DNA of 26,662 nt from an uncultured Eubacteriales bacterium (GTDB lineage: Bacteria > Bacillota > Clostridia > Oscillospirales > Butyricicoccaceae). Each line of letters begins with the position of its first letter. Position 1 is the stretch's first letter. Positions 5,969-12,860 of the stretch are shown one piece after another. The notes beneath the pieces are model-generated. The model ran no database searches and had not been told where the DNA came from. It saw nothing but the letters and a program-made list of their open reading frames with translations. The position numbers and the translations under genes are program-made. The DNA is taken from the NCBI GenBank assembly GCA_905199135.1, contig CAJKFC010000014.1, forward strand, positions 1 to 26,662, in the 5' to 3' direction.

Positions 5969-6631
5969 ATGAAAAAAATAAATATTTTTGCCGGACATTA
6001 CGGCAGCGGAAAAACAAATCTTTCTGTAAACTATGCCCTTATGCTCAAAGAAGAGCATGAAGATGTGATAGTTTGCGACATAGATACAGTAAATCCTTAT
6101 TTCAGGACAAAAGACAGCAAAGAGGTCTTTGACAGGAACGGCATAAGGCTAATCGCACCCGAGTTTGCAAATTCCAACCTTGATATTCCGTCAATTTCAG
6201 CGGCTGTGAATAAGGCGTTTGACGACCCTGGCACATATTCGGTATTCGATGTGGGAGGAGACGATGCGGGAGCTGTGGCTTTGGGACAGTTTGCCGATAA
6301 AATCCAAAACTCCGAATATGAGATGTTTCTTGTTGTAAACAAGTACAGACCTCTTACCAAAAAACCTGTCGATGTTGTTGAATATAAAAACGACATTGAG
6401 GCCGTGTGCCGCATAAAATTTACCGGCATTATAAATAATTCCAATGTGGGAGAGGATACAAGCGCGGAATATGTGCTTGCTTCCGACGAATATGCACAAG
6501 AGGTGTCAAAACTTACGGGACTGCCGCTTGTGTATACATCTGTGACGCCCGACATATATGATGATGTGAAGGATGCGCTGAGCAGCGCATTAAAAATAAA
6601 TATCTATAAGAAAACCGCATGGAAAGTTTAG
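5969..6631 (+). CDS. MinD/ParA-like P-loop ATPase of the oxidoreductase operon
   Basis: A 220-aa cytosolic nucleotide-binding protein of the MinD/ParA/CooC type. It has a Walker A motif GHYGSGKTN near the N-terminus, a CDIDTVNPYF segment where such ATPases bind Mg and switch, and FDVGGDDAG at the Walker B/switch II position. The ATG at 5969 is preferred over the GTG at 5963 because GAGGTG (5960-5965) can only serve the former. It ends 9 nt before the ferredoxin-like gene, and the AGGAGG of that gene overlaps its stop. Its exact job is not known to me. The context suggests assembly or maturation of the iron-sulfur oxidoreductase encoded next, by analogy with CooC/Mrp-type ATPases, but that is inference. 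A partitioning role is unlikely because no ParB partner is present. Confidence 0.8.
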   Translation: MKKINIFAGHYGSGKTNLSVNYALMLKEEHEDVIVCDIDTVNPYFRTKDSKEVFDRNGIRLIAPEFANSNLDIPSISAAVNKAFDDPGTYSVFDVGGDDAGAVALGQFADKIQNSEYEMFLVVNKYRPLTKKPVDVVEYKNDIEAVCRIKFTGIINNSNVGEDTSAEYVLASDEYAQEVSKLTGLPLVYTSVTPDIYDDVKDALSSALKINIYKKTAWKV

Positions 6632-6640
6632 GAGGAAGCT

Positions 6641-6844
6641 ATGCCAAAAGTAACATTTAATTCAGAAGAATGTAAAGCTTGCGGCCTTTGCGTCAATGCC
6701 TGTCCGAAAAAGATTCTTCAGCTTTCGGATAAGCTCAACGAAAAAGGCTACCGCGTTGCGGAATGCAAAGACGAATCGCAGTGTATAGGATGTGCCTTTT
6801 GTGCCACTATGTGTCCCGATGTCGTCATCACGGTGTATAGATAA
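6641..6844 (+). CDS. 2[4Fe-4S] ferredoxin-like (delta) subunit of 2-oxoacid oxidoreductase
   Basis: A 67-aa iron-sulfur protein with two complete four-cysteine motifs: C11, C14, C17, C21 and C48, C51, C54, C58, the fourth Cys of each followed by Pro. These hold two [4Fe-4S] clusters that pass electrons from the TPP-bearing catalytic core to free ferredoxin. Separate small delta subunits of this kind are known in ketoisovalerate- and ketoglutarate-type oxidoreductases. AGGAGG (6630-6635) sets the start. It lies 11 nt before the alpha-subunit gene, which supports a subunit rather than a free ferredoxin. Confidence 0.92.
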   Translation: MPKVTFNSEECKACGLCVNACPKKILQLSDKLNEKGYRVAECKDESQCIGCAFCATMCPDVVITVYR

Positions 6845-6855
6845 GGAGTGTAATT

Positions 6856-7920
6856 ATGGCTGAAAAGGTTTTAATGAAAGGCAATGAGGCGATAGCTGAG
6901 GCCGCTATAATGGCCGGCTGCCGCAATTTCTTCGGATATCCCATTACACCTCAGACAGAGGTTGCAGCATATATGGCAAAAAGAATGCCCAAGGTTGGCG
7001 GTACATATCTCCAGGCGGAAAGCGAAGTGGCAGCAATAAATATGGTCATAGGCGCTGCTGCCGCAGGCAACAGAGTTATGACATCCAGCTCCAGCCCGGG
7101 ACTTTCCCTCAAGAGCGAGGGCATATCTTACCTCGCAGGTATGGATCTGCCTGCCGTTATAATCAATGTACAGAGAGGCGGCCCCGGTCTCGGCGGCATA
7201 CAGCCCGCCCAGTCGGACTATTTCCAGGCTACACGAGCCGCAGGACACGGAGATTTCCACCTTCTGGTATATGCTCCCAGCACTGTTCAGGAGGTTGTCG
7301 ACATGATAGTCACGGCCTTTGACAGAGCCGACAAGTACAGAATGCCTGCCTTAATACTCTCCGACGGTATTTTGGGACAGATGATGGAGCCCGTTGTGTT
7401 CCCCGAAAATATGAATGTAACAGTACATGAGAAACCGTGGGCGGCTACCGGAACGAAGGGCGCAAGACCCAAGAATATACTCAATTCGCTTCAGCTTCAG
7501 CCTGATGAGCTCGAAAGACAGAATATCGAAAGATTTAAAAAGTATGCAGAAGTAAAGGAAAATGAACAGCTTTACGAGGATTACATGACAGAAGACGCCG
7601 ACATCATTATCGTCGCCTTTGGTTCGTCTGCACGTATTTCCAAAAACGCCATAAAGATGGCTCGCGACAAGGGTATAAAGGCAGGTCTTATAAGACCGAT
7701 CACTCTTTGGCCGTTCCCTGAGAAGATAATCAAGGAGAGGGCAAAGACAGCCAAAGCCTTTATCTCGGCAGAGCTCAGCATGGGTCAGATGATAGACGAT
7801 GTCAAGCTGGCGATCGAATGCTCCCGTCCCGTATATCTCGTAAATCGCGTAGGCGGTATGGTCTATACGCCTAACGAGATATTGGAAGTCATTGAAAAAG
7901 CACATAAGGAGGCAAAATAA
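6856..7920 (+). CDS. vorB: 2-oxoacid:ferredoxin oxidoreductase, alpha subunit (VorB-like)
   Basis: Alpha subunit of an anaerobic enzyme that oxidatively decarboxylates a 2-oxoacid to its acyl-CoA and reduces ferredoxin. The 354-aa protein has the pyrimidine-binding domain of the family with GYPITPQTE near residues 33-41, the AESEVAAINMVIGAAAAG run, TSSSSPGLSL and the RGGPGLGG loop, then the C-terminal domain II. The Glu in AESE is the likely TPP-activating residue. AAGGAGTG precedes the ATG. Subunit lengths and the separate small ferredoxin subunit fit the branched-chain (VOR) or 2-oxoglutarate (KOR) type better than pyruvate enzymes; the substrate cannot be fixed from sequence. Confidence 0.9.
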   Translation: MAEKVLMKGNEAIAEAAIMAGCRNFFGYPITPQTEVAAYMAKRMPKVGGTYLQAESEVAAINMVIGAAAAGNRVMTSSSSPGLSLKSEGISYLAGMDLPAVIINVQRGGPGLGGIQPAQSDYFQATRAAGHGDFHLLVYAPSTVQEVVDMIVTAFDRADKYRMPALILSDGILGQMMEPVVFPENMNVTVHEKPWAATGTKGARPKNILNSLQLQPDELERQNIERFKKYAEVKENEQLYEDYMTEDADIIIVAFGSSARISKNAIKMARDKGIKAGLIRPITLWPFPEKIIKERAKTAKAFISAELSMGQMIDDVKLAIECSRPVYLVNRVGGMVYTPNEILEVIEKAHKEAK

Positions 7921-8669
7921 TGGAAAAGATTTTTGAAAGACCGAAAGCTCTCAGTAATGTTACTACCCATTATTGCCCCGGCTGTACTCACGGTATAATT
8001 CACAGACTTGTAGCCGAGGTTTTAGACGAGCTCAACCTCACGGAAAACACCGTCGGCATAGCTCCCGTAGGCTGCTCGGTTTTGGCATATAATTACTTTA
8101 ACTGCGATATGGTGCAGGCTCCTCACGGTCGTGCTCCCGCCGTTGCCACAGGCGTAAAGAGATCTTCGCCCCACCTTACTGTATTTACATATCAGGGAGA
8201 CGGCGACCTTGCCGCTATCGGTACAGCCGAGACGGTGCATGCCGCCACAAGAGGCGAAAATATAGTCATCATCTTTGTCAACAATGCCATATACGGCATG
8301 ACGGGCGGACAGATGGCCCCCACATCTCTGCCGGGAATGGTCACTCAGACCACGCCTTACGGCCGCGATACAGCCGTTGCAGGCTACCCTGTCAGAATCT
8401 GCGAGATGCTGGCCACACTGGACGGTACCGCTTATGCCGAAAGAGTAGCGGTCAACAGCATCAAAAATATAAATAACGCCAAAAAAGCCATTAAAAAAGC
8501 ATTTCAGAATCAGATTGACGGAAAAGGCTTCTCTATCGTAGAGGTTCTCTCCACATGCCCCACAAACTGGGGTCTTGATCCTGTTAAGGCTCTCTCTTGG
8601 CTCGAGGAAAATATGATACCTTACTATCCGCTCGGTGTCTATAAGGACAAAACAGAGGAGGTAAAATAA
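7920..8669 (+). CDS. 2-oxoacid:ferredoxin oxidoreductase, beta subunit (TPP-binding)
   Basis: The 249-aa beta subunit binds thiamine diphosphate. The N-terminal YCPGCTHG and the following VGCSV are the typical start of this subunit. QGDGDLAAIG (the GDG of the TPP motif) and VNNAIYGMTGGQ (the NN end) form the pyrophosphate- and Mg-binding site. Cys residues in CPGC, together with others, may hold a proximal [4Fe-4S] cluster as in related enzymes. The start codon overlaps the alpha stop by 1 nt (TAATG), with AAGGAGG upstream, so synthesis is coupled. Its length is near that of VOR/KOR-type beta subunits. Confidence 0.92.
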   Translation: MEKIFERPKALSNVTTHYCPGCTHGIIHRLVAEVLDELNLTENTVGIAPVGCSVLAYNYFNCDMVQAPHGRAPAVATGVKRSSPHLTVFTYQGDGDLAAIGTAETVHAATRGENIVIIFVNNAIYGMTGGQMAPTSLPGMVTQTTPYGRDTAVAGYPVRICEMLATLDGTAYAERVAVNSIKNINNAKKAIKKAFQNQIDGKGFSIVEVLSTCPTNWGLDPVKALSWLEENMIPYYPLGVYKDKTEEVK

Positions 8670-9205
8670 TGAAGATAAATGAGCAAATCATAATCGCAGG
8701 CTTCGGCGGCCAGGGAATACTGTTCGCAGGCAAATTTTTGGCATACGCAGGTCTTATGCAGGAGTATGAAGTGGCATGGCTTCCTTCTTACGGCCCTGAA
8801 ATGAGAGGCGGAACAGCCAACTGTAATGTCACAATATCTGAAACTCCTGTCGGATCGCCCATAATTATCACGGGCACATCGCTTATCGCCATGAATACTC
8901 CTTCTCTTGACAAGTTTGAAAACGATATAGAGGCAGGCGGAAAAATATTTGTCGACAGCACTCTTATTTCCAAAAAGGTATCGAGAACAGATGTCAGCGC
9001 CTATTATATACCTGCAACACAGCTTGCTCTCGACAACAATCTCAAAGGCCTTGCCAATATGATAATGATGGGCAAGTTCATCAAGGAGACAGGTATATGC
9101 CCCAAGGAGATGATAGAGAAAGCTCTTTCAAAGACAATTCCTCCGAAAAAGGCAGACATGTTTGAAAAGAACATGAAGGCCATCGAGATAGGCTATAACT
9201 ATTAA
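8669..9205 (+). CDS. 2-oxoacid:ferredoxin oxidoreductase, gamma subunit
   Basis: The 178-aa gamma subunit begins with the glycine-rich AGFGGQGILFAGK typical of the family and has YGPEMRGGTANC near residue 40, which in relatives contributes to CoA binding and the subunit interface. The start overlaps the beta stop by 1 nt, with GAGGAGGT (8655-8662) upstream. It is the last gene of the operon and is closed by a strong terminator 13 nt later. With the delta, alpha and beta genes it completes a four-subunit enzyme, so the operon is self-sufficient for the catalytic complex. Confidence 0.92.
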   Translation: MKINEQIIIAGFGGQGILFAGKFLAYAGLMQEYEVAWLPSYGPEMRGGTANCNVTISETPVGSPIIITGTSLIAMNTPSLDKFENDIEAGGKIFVDSTLISKKVSRTDVSAYYIPATQLALDNNLKGLANMIMMGKFIKETGICPKEMIEKALSKTIPPKKADMFEKNMKAIEIGYNY

Positions 9206-9217
9206 AAGCGAATACCG

Positions 9218-9247
9218 AAAACAGAGTGCTTAAAGCACTCTGTTTTT
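9218..9247 (+). terminator. Intrinsic terminator of the oxidoreductase operon
   Basis: AAAACAGAGTGC (9218-9229) pairs with GCACTCTGTTTT (9235-9246) around a TTAAA loop, followed by T. It starts 13 nt after the gamma-subunit stop and isolates this operon from ispD. Confidence 0.92.
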
Positions 9248-9268
9248 ATATAATAATTTAAAATCGGC

Positions 9269-9297
9269 TTTAATTCTACAAAAATGTATGCTATAAT
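9269..9297 (+). promoter_or_regulatory. Extended -10 promoter of ispD-ispF
   Basis: A perfect TATAAT (9292-9297) is preceded by TG one base upstream (9289-9290), an extended -10. The -35 position (9269-9274, TTTAAT) matches only in part, which extended -10 promoters tolerate. The leader is about 27 nt. Confidence 0.6.
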
Positions 9298-9330
9298 ATA
9301 ATAAATATTCAAGATGAAAGAAGGTGCGGC

Positions 9331-10053
9331 ATGTTTGGTTTTTTTAAAAAGAAAAAACAGAAGCCTTTTGTGACGGCGATACTCGCTGCCGGAGGAACGG
9401 GCAGCAGAATGGGGCAGAATAAGCTTCTCATAGAGATAGGGGATATGCCTGTTATAGCCCATTCGCTGAAGGCTCTCGAAAGCTGCGATCTTATAGATGA
9501 AATAATAATTTCCGCCCACAGAGATCATATCGTCGAGTACGGGAATATCGCAAAGGAATACGGAATAAGCAAACTGAGCGTCATAATCTCGGGAGGAAAC
9601 ACCAGAACCGAGAGTGTATATAACGGAATATCCCAGGCGTCAGACAAATCAAAATTTATTTTGGTGCATGATGCGGCCCGTCCTTTTGTCAGCAAAAAGG
9701 AGATTGAAGATGTAATTGCAAAAGCCTTTACATACGGTGCTGCAACAGTGGCCGTGCCAGTTAAAGACACAATAAAGGCAGTAGACGGGGATAAGATATC
9801 AAAAACGATAAAGAGAGACAAGCTGGTACAGGTTCAGACACCTCAGGTGTTCGATAAGGACATACTGAAAGGCGCTCTTTCCAATGTGATAACAAAGAAT
9901 ATACCTGTAACGGACGACTGTCAGGCTGCCGAGATAATGGGATTTTATCCCCACATCGTCATAGGATCATACGATAACATAAAAATAACGACGCCCGAAG
10001 ACTTATTTTTCGGACAGGCCATCCTTAATAAAAGAGAGGTAACTTTAAAATGA
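9331..10053 (+). CDS. ispD: 2-C-methyl-D-erythritol 4-phosphate cytidylyltransferase
   Basis: Third enzyme of the MEP isoprenoid pathway: joins MEP and CTP to give CDP-methylerythritol, releasing pyrophosphate. The 240-aa protein has the nucleotidyltransferase loop LAAGGTGSRMGQNK (about 18-31) with the catalytic Arg and Lys, the SGGNTRTESV segment, VHDAARPFV for metal and CTP binding, and TPQVF near the C-terminal third. An N-terminal Lys-rich tail MFGFFKKKKQKP precedes the usual start of the fold. AGAAGGTG sets the ATG at 9331. The 3' end overlaps ispF by 4 nt, a common gene pair in bacteria. Confidence 0.95.
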   Translation: MFGFFKKKKQKPFVTAILAAGGTGSRMGQNKLLIEIGDMPVIAHSLKALESCDLIDEIIISAHRDHIVEYGNIAKEYGISKLSVIISGGNTRTESVYNGISQASDKSKFILVHDAARPFVSKKEIEDVIAKAFTYGAATVAVPVKDTIKAVDGDKISKTIKRDKLVQVQTPQVFDKDILKGALSNVITKNIPVTDDCQAAEIMGFYPHIVIGSYDNIKITTPEDLFFGQAILNKREVTLK

Positions 10054-10523
10054 GAATAGGAAACGGATATGATGTTCACAGACTTACCGAGGACCGTAAA
10101 CTGATATTGGGAGGTGTGGAGATACCGTATTCCAAGGGGCTTTTGGGTCACAGTGACGCCGATGTATTGGCTCACGCAGTGATAGACGCACTTATCGGAG
10201 CGGCGGGGATAGGAGACATAGGCACTCATTTTCCCGATACCGACGAAAAATACAAAAACTGCGACAGTATGCTTTTGCTTAAGGATACGGCGGGAAAAAT
10301 CAGGAATCTAGGCTGGGAAATTGTAAATATAGACAGCATCATTGTGGCGCAGTCTCCCAAGCTTGCGCCGTACATACCGCTTATGCGCAAAAAGATGGCC
10401 GAAGTGCTGGGAATTCACGAAGCGGATATAAATATAAAGGCTAAAACAGAGGAAAAAATGGGATTTACAGGCAGCGGAGACGGAATGAAGTCCTATGCCG
10501 TCTGCCTGATAGACAAAAAATAG
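10050..10523 (+). CDS. ispF: 2-C-methyl-D-erythritol 2,4-cyclodiphosphate synthase
   Basis: Fifth MEP pathway enzyme, which cyclises CDP-methylerythritol 2-phosphate to MEcPP with release of CMP. The 157-aa product, the standard length, has GYDVH (zinc ligands D8 and H10), GHSDADVLAHAVIDA (with zinc ligand H42), GTHFPDTD, and the C-terminal KTEEKMGFTG that closes the active site of the trimer. It overlaps ispD by ATGA and has AGAGGT about 10 nt upstream. IspE, the step between them, is not in the window. Confidence 0.96.
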   Translation: MRIGNGYDVHRLTEDRKLILGGVEIPYSKGLLGHSDADVLAHAVIDALIGAAGIGDIGTHFPDTDEKYKNCDSMLLLKDTAGKIRNLGWEIVNIDSIIVAQSPKLAPYIPLMRKKMAEVLGIHEADINIKAKTEEKMGFTGSGDGMKSYAVCLIDKK

Positions 10524-10531
10524 GCACTTTA

Positions 10532-10560
10532 TCAATATTTGATGATTGACATAATATAAT
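10532..10560 (+). promoter_or_regulatory. Possible weak promoter before the DUF3343 gene
   Basis: A perfect TATAAT lies at 10555-10560, but the hexamer 17 bp upstream (TCAATA, 10532-10537) matches the -35 consensus in only half its positions. The small palindrome ATCAA/TTGAT (10531-10543) overlaps it and could be an operator. If used, transcription would begin at or within the ribosome site AGGAGGG (10564-10570), so this may not be a real promoter. Confidence 0.3.
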
Positions 10561-10577
10561 TGCAGGAGGGATTTTTT

Positions 10578-10823
10578 ATGTCAATCATTTTTGTATTCAA
10601 ATCTGTAACATATGCTCAAAAGGCTCAAAAACTGCTTTCGGGGCAGGGAATAGTGAGCAGTATATCTAAAGCTCCCGCGGTGATATCCATGAATGGCTGC
10701 GCCCATTGTCTCAAAATTTCCGATAAAAACTTTTCTGCCACTGCCGAAATTATAAAAGGCATACCGCGCACCGGTGTGTTCAGCAGAGACAGGAACGGAA
10801 GATATGAAAGGGTGAGCCTATGA
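10578..10823 (+). CDS. DUF3343 (putative Se/S carrier-like) protein
   Basis: An 81-aa cytosolic protein of the DUF3343 family, which has been proposed to carry selenium or sulfur. It shows the family features: a short beta-alpha start (IIFVFKS), then a conserved NGCAHC with Cys41 and Cys44, and a C-terminal segment ending near the RTGVF motif. The ATG at 10578 is chosen for AGGAGGG at 10564-10570; a TTG at 10560 is in frame but lies before that site. It overlaps the following cysteine desulfurase-like gene by 4 nt, so the two are made together. The context suggests it receives persulfide sulfur or selenium from that enzyme. This is inference; no biochemical role is established to my knowledge. 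Confidence 0.8.
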   Translation: MSIIFVFKSVTYAQKAQKLLSGQGIVSSISKAPAVISMNGCAHCLKISDKNFSATAEIIKGIPRTGVFSRDRNGRYERVSL

Positions 10824-11944
10824 TCTATTTAGACAACGCCGCCACGGGATGGCCTAAACCCGAGGAGGTTCGCCAAAGCATTGTGTTCGCTCTTGAAAAT
10901 TTCGGAAACCCGGGAAGAGGGGGACATATTTTAGGACTTAATGCCGACAATGCATTATATGAATGCAGGTGTAAAGCCGCAAAGCTTTTCGGAGTGAGTG
11001 AGGAGGAAAGAGTAGTTTTTACCATGAACGCCACTCATGCGCTCAACATTGCCATAAGAAATGCGGCAAAAGACGGCGGCCATTTTGTGATAAGCGGATA
11101 TGAGCACAACTCAGTGGTAAGGCCTTTAGAGAATCTGAAAAATATTTTGTATTCGGTGGCTCATTCCAAAGTTTTTGACGAAGAGGACGCCTTTGAACAG
11201 ATAATGGCAAAAGTCAGAGAAGACACGGTCTGCATAATTTTAAATCATGTGTCCAATGTGTTCGGCAATATGATGCCGATAGAGAAAATAGACGAGTTTT
11301 GCAGCAGGAAGGGAATAGATCTGATTTTGGACGCTTCTCAGTCGGCGGGGAATATAGACATCGATGTGAGCAAACTGAAATCCCTGCGATATGTCTGCAT
11401 GCCGGGACACAAGGGGCTAAATGGACCTTCCGGAACGGGTATTTTAATATGCTGTAAAGGTGACAGACATTACGGAATAATGCAGGGAGGAACGGGCAGC
11501 GAGTCCCAAAATTTCATGCAGCCCACATATTTGCCCGATGCCCTTGAAAGCGGTACTTCCAATTTTGTGGGCATAGCAGGACTTGCGGCGGGTATAGATT
11601 TTGTGCTCAAAAACAAATGTTCGGAAATAAATAGGCATAAATCGGAGCTTATAAATTATCTTGCGGAAAATTTTCCCGATAACAAAAAGTTAAAACTTTT
11701 TTACGATATTCGGCAACATTCCCTGATATCATTTACAGGGTTTGAAAATAATGATTTGATTTTTGAAGAGCTGTGCCGCAGGGATATATGCGTCAGGTCG
11801 GGGCTTCACTGTTCGCCTTTGGCCCACAAAAGCGCGGGTACTTCGGAATACGGAGCCATAAGGCTCAGTTTTTCTCCATTCAACGATATGGACGATATAA
11901 AAATGTTTTTGGAAAATCTTAAAAATATACTTAAACTTATATAA
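10820..11944 (+). CDS. Cysteine desulfurase-like PLP enzyme (class V aminotransferase family)
   Basis: The 374-aa protein belongs to the NifS/SufS/Csd family: PLP enzymes that take sulfur from cysteine (or selenium from selenocysteine) as an enzyme-bound persulfide. Visible landmarks are YLDNAATGWPKP at the N-terminus, DASQSAG (170s, Asp171 to the pyridine nitrogen), MPGHKGLNG (Lys198, Schiff-base Lys), SGTSNF for phosphate contact, and RSGLHCSPL with the candidate catalytic Cys331. The RxGxHC arrangement is of SufS/CsdB type. No sufC, sufB or iscU genes are nearby; instead its gene starts inside the DUF3343 gene (ATGA overlap). A role feeding sulfur or selenium to that small protein is likely, not proven. 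Confidence 0.87.
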   Translation: MIYLDNAATGWPKPEEVRQSIVFALENFGNPGRGGHILGLNADNALYECRCKAAKLFGVSEEERVVFTMNATHALNIAIRNAAKDGGHFVISGYEHNSVVRPLENLKNILYSVAHSKVFDEEDAFEQIMAKVREDTVCIILNHVSNVFGNMMPIEKIDEFCSRKGIDLILDASQSAGNIDIDVSKLKSLRYVCMPGHKGLNGPSGTGILICCKGDRHYGIMQGGTGSESQNFMQPTYLPDALESGTSNFVGIAGLAAGIDFVLKNKCSEINRHKSELINYLAENFPDNKKLKLFYDIRQHSLISFTGFENNDLIFEELCRRDICVRSGLHCSPLAHKSAGTSEYGAIRLSFSPFNDMDDIKMFLENLKNILKLI

Positions 11945-11960
11945 TTTCTGCCTTTTTCTC

Positions 11961-11989
11961 TTGCGGTCATGTTTAAAATTTGGTATTAT
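11961..11989 (+). promoter_or_regulatory. Promoter of the cdaA operon
   Basis: TTGCGG (11961-11966), a 17-bp spacer and TATTAT (11984-11989), with TG at 11981-11982 forming an extended -10. It lies 17 nt after the desulfurase stop; no terminator was seen between, so read-through is possible. The leader is about 34 nt, with AAAGGGTG near 12016-12022 as ribosome site. Confidence 0.65.
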
Positions 11990-12029
11990 ATAAATAGGTA
12001 ATAATCAGACAAATAAAGGGTGTGAAAAT

Positions 12030-12860
12030 ATGGAAAACTTCTGGCAGATACTGAAACTCGCCACAATAGCGGATTTTATAGATATTGCCATAGTGGCATA
12101 TCTGTTTTACTGGGTTATAAAGAGAATAAGACATACAAGCGCCGAGAGACTGCTCAAGGGTATTTTTCTGATACTTATAATAACGCAGCTCTCCGATGTT
12201 TTTGAGCTGCACACAATTCATTTTCTGCTGGAAAACACCATTCAGCTCGGTCTTATAGCTGTGGTTATCATATTTCAGCCCGAGCTCAGAAAAATTCTCG
12301 AGCAGTTCGGAAAGAGCAAGATAAAGCTTTTCAAAACAAAGGAAATTCCCGACGACAGCATGAGAAAGTCGATTTCCGAGATAACAAAGGCTGCCGCCTC
12401 CATGTCGTGGAGCAAGATAGGCGCTTTGATAGTTTTCGAGAGAAACGACAAGCTGGACAGCATAGTCAATACGGGAACCATAGTCGACGCCGAGATATCG
12501 GAGCAGGTTATAAGAAATATCTTTTATCCCAAAGCGCCTTTGCATGACGGAGCTGTCATCATATCTGAAAACAGGGTGAAAGCTGCGGGATGTCTTTTGC
12601 CGCTGTCTTCAAATCTGACGATATCCAAGGATCTCGGCACAAGACACAGAGCGGGTCTCGGTACCAGTGAGATTAGCGATGCGATAGTGCTGATCGTTTC
12701 GGAAGAGACGGGTACGATAACCCTTGTTGAAAACGGAGTTTTGAAGAGACATTTGGCCACAGAGACCCTTGAAAGACTTTTGATAAAAGGCCTTTTGCCG
12801 GAGGGTGAGGAAAATAAGAAGCAGAGCTTTTGGAAAAGGTTTAAAAGAGGCGAAAAATGA
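12030..12860 (+). CDS. cdaA: Diadenylate cyclase CdaA
   Basis: Membrane enzyme that condenses two ATP into c-di-AMP, the second messenger that controls potassium and osmolyte uptake and wall homeostasis. The 276-aa protein has three N-terminal hydrophobic segments (about 13-30, 44-58, 66-82) and a DisA_N catalytic domain with the two diagnostic motifs, HDGA (172-175) and RHR (205-207, in GTRHRAGLG). A charged C-terminal tail follows. Length and layout match CdaA rather than DisA or CdaS. It overlaps cdaR by 4 nt, the regulatory partner known from Bacillus and Listeria. The third usual member, glmM, is not next. Confidence 0.95.
   Translation: MENFWQILKLATIADFIDIAIVAYLFYWVIKRIRHTSAERLLKGIFLILIITQLSDVFELHTIHFLLENTIQLGLIAVVIIFQPELRKILEQFGKSKIKLFKTKEIPDDSMRKSISEITKAAASMSWSKIGALIVFERNDKLDSIVNTGTIVDAEISEQVIRNIFYPKAPLHDGAVIISENRVKAAGCLLPLSSNLTISKDLGTRHRAGLGTSEISDAIVLIVSEETGTITLVENGVLKRHLATETLERLLIKGLLPEGEENKKQSFWKRFKRGEK

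Noticed and set aside
10546..10551. TTGACA before the DUF3343 gene as a -35 box
   Set aside because: The matching -10 position would fall after the ribosome site and contains no -10-like sequence.
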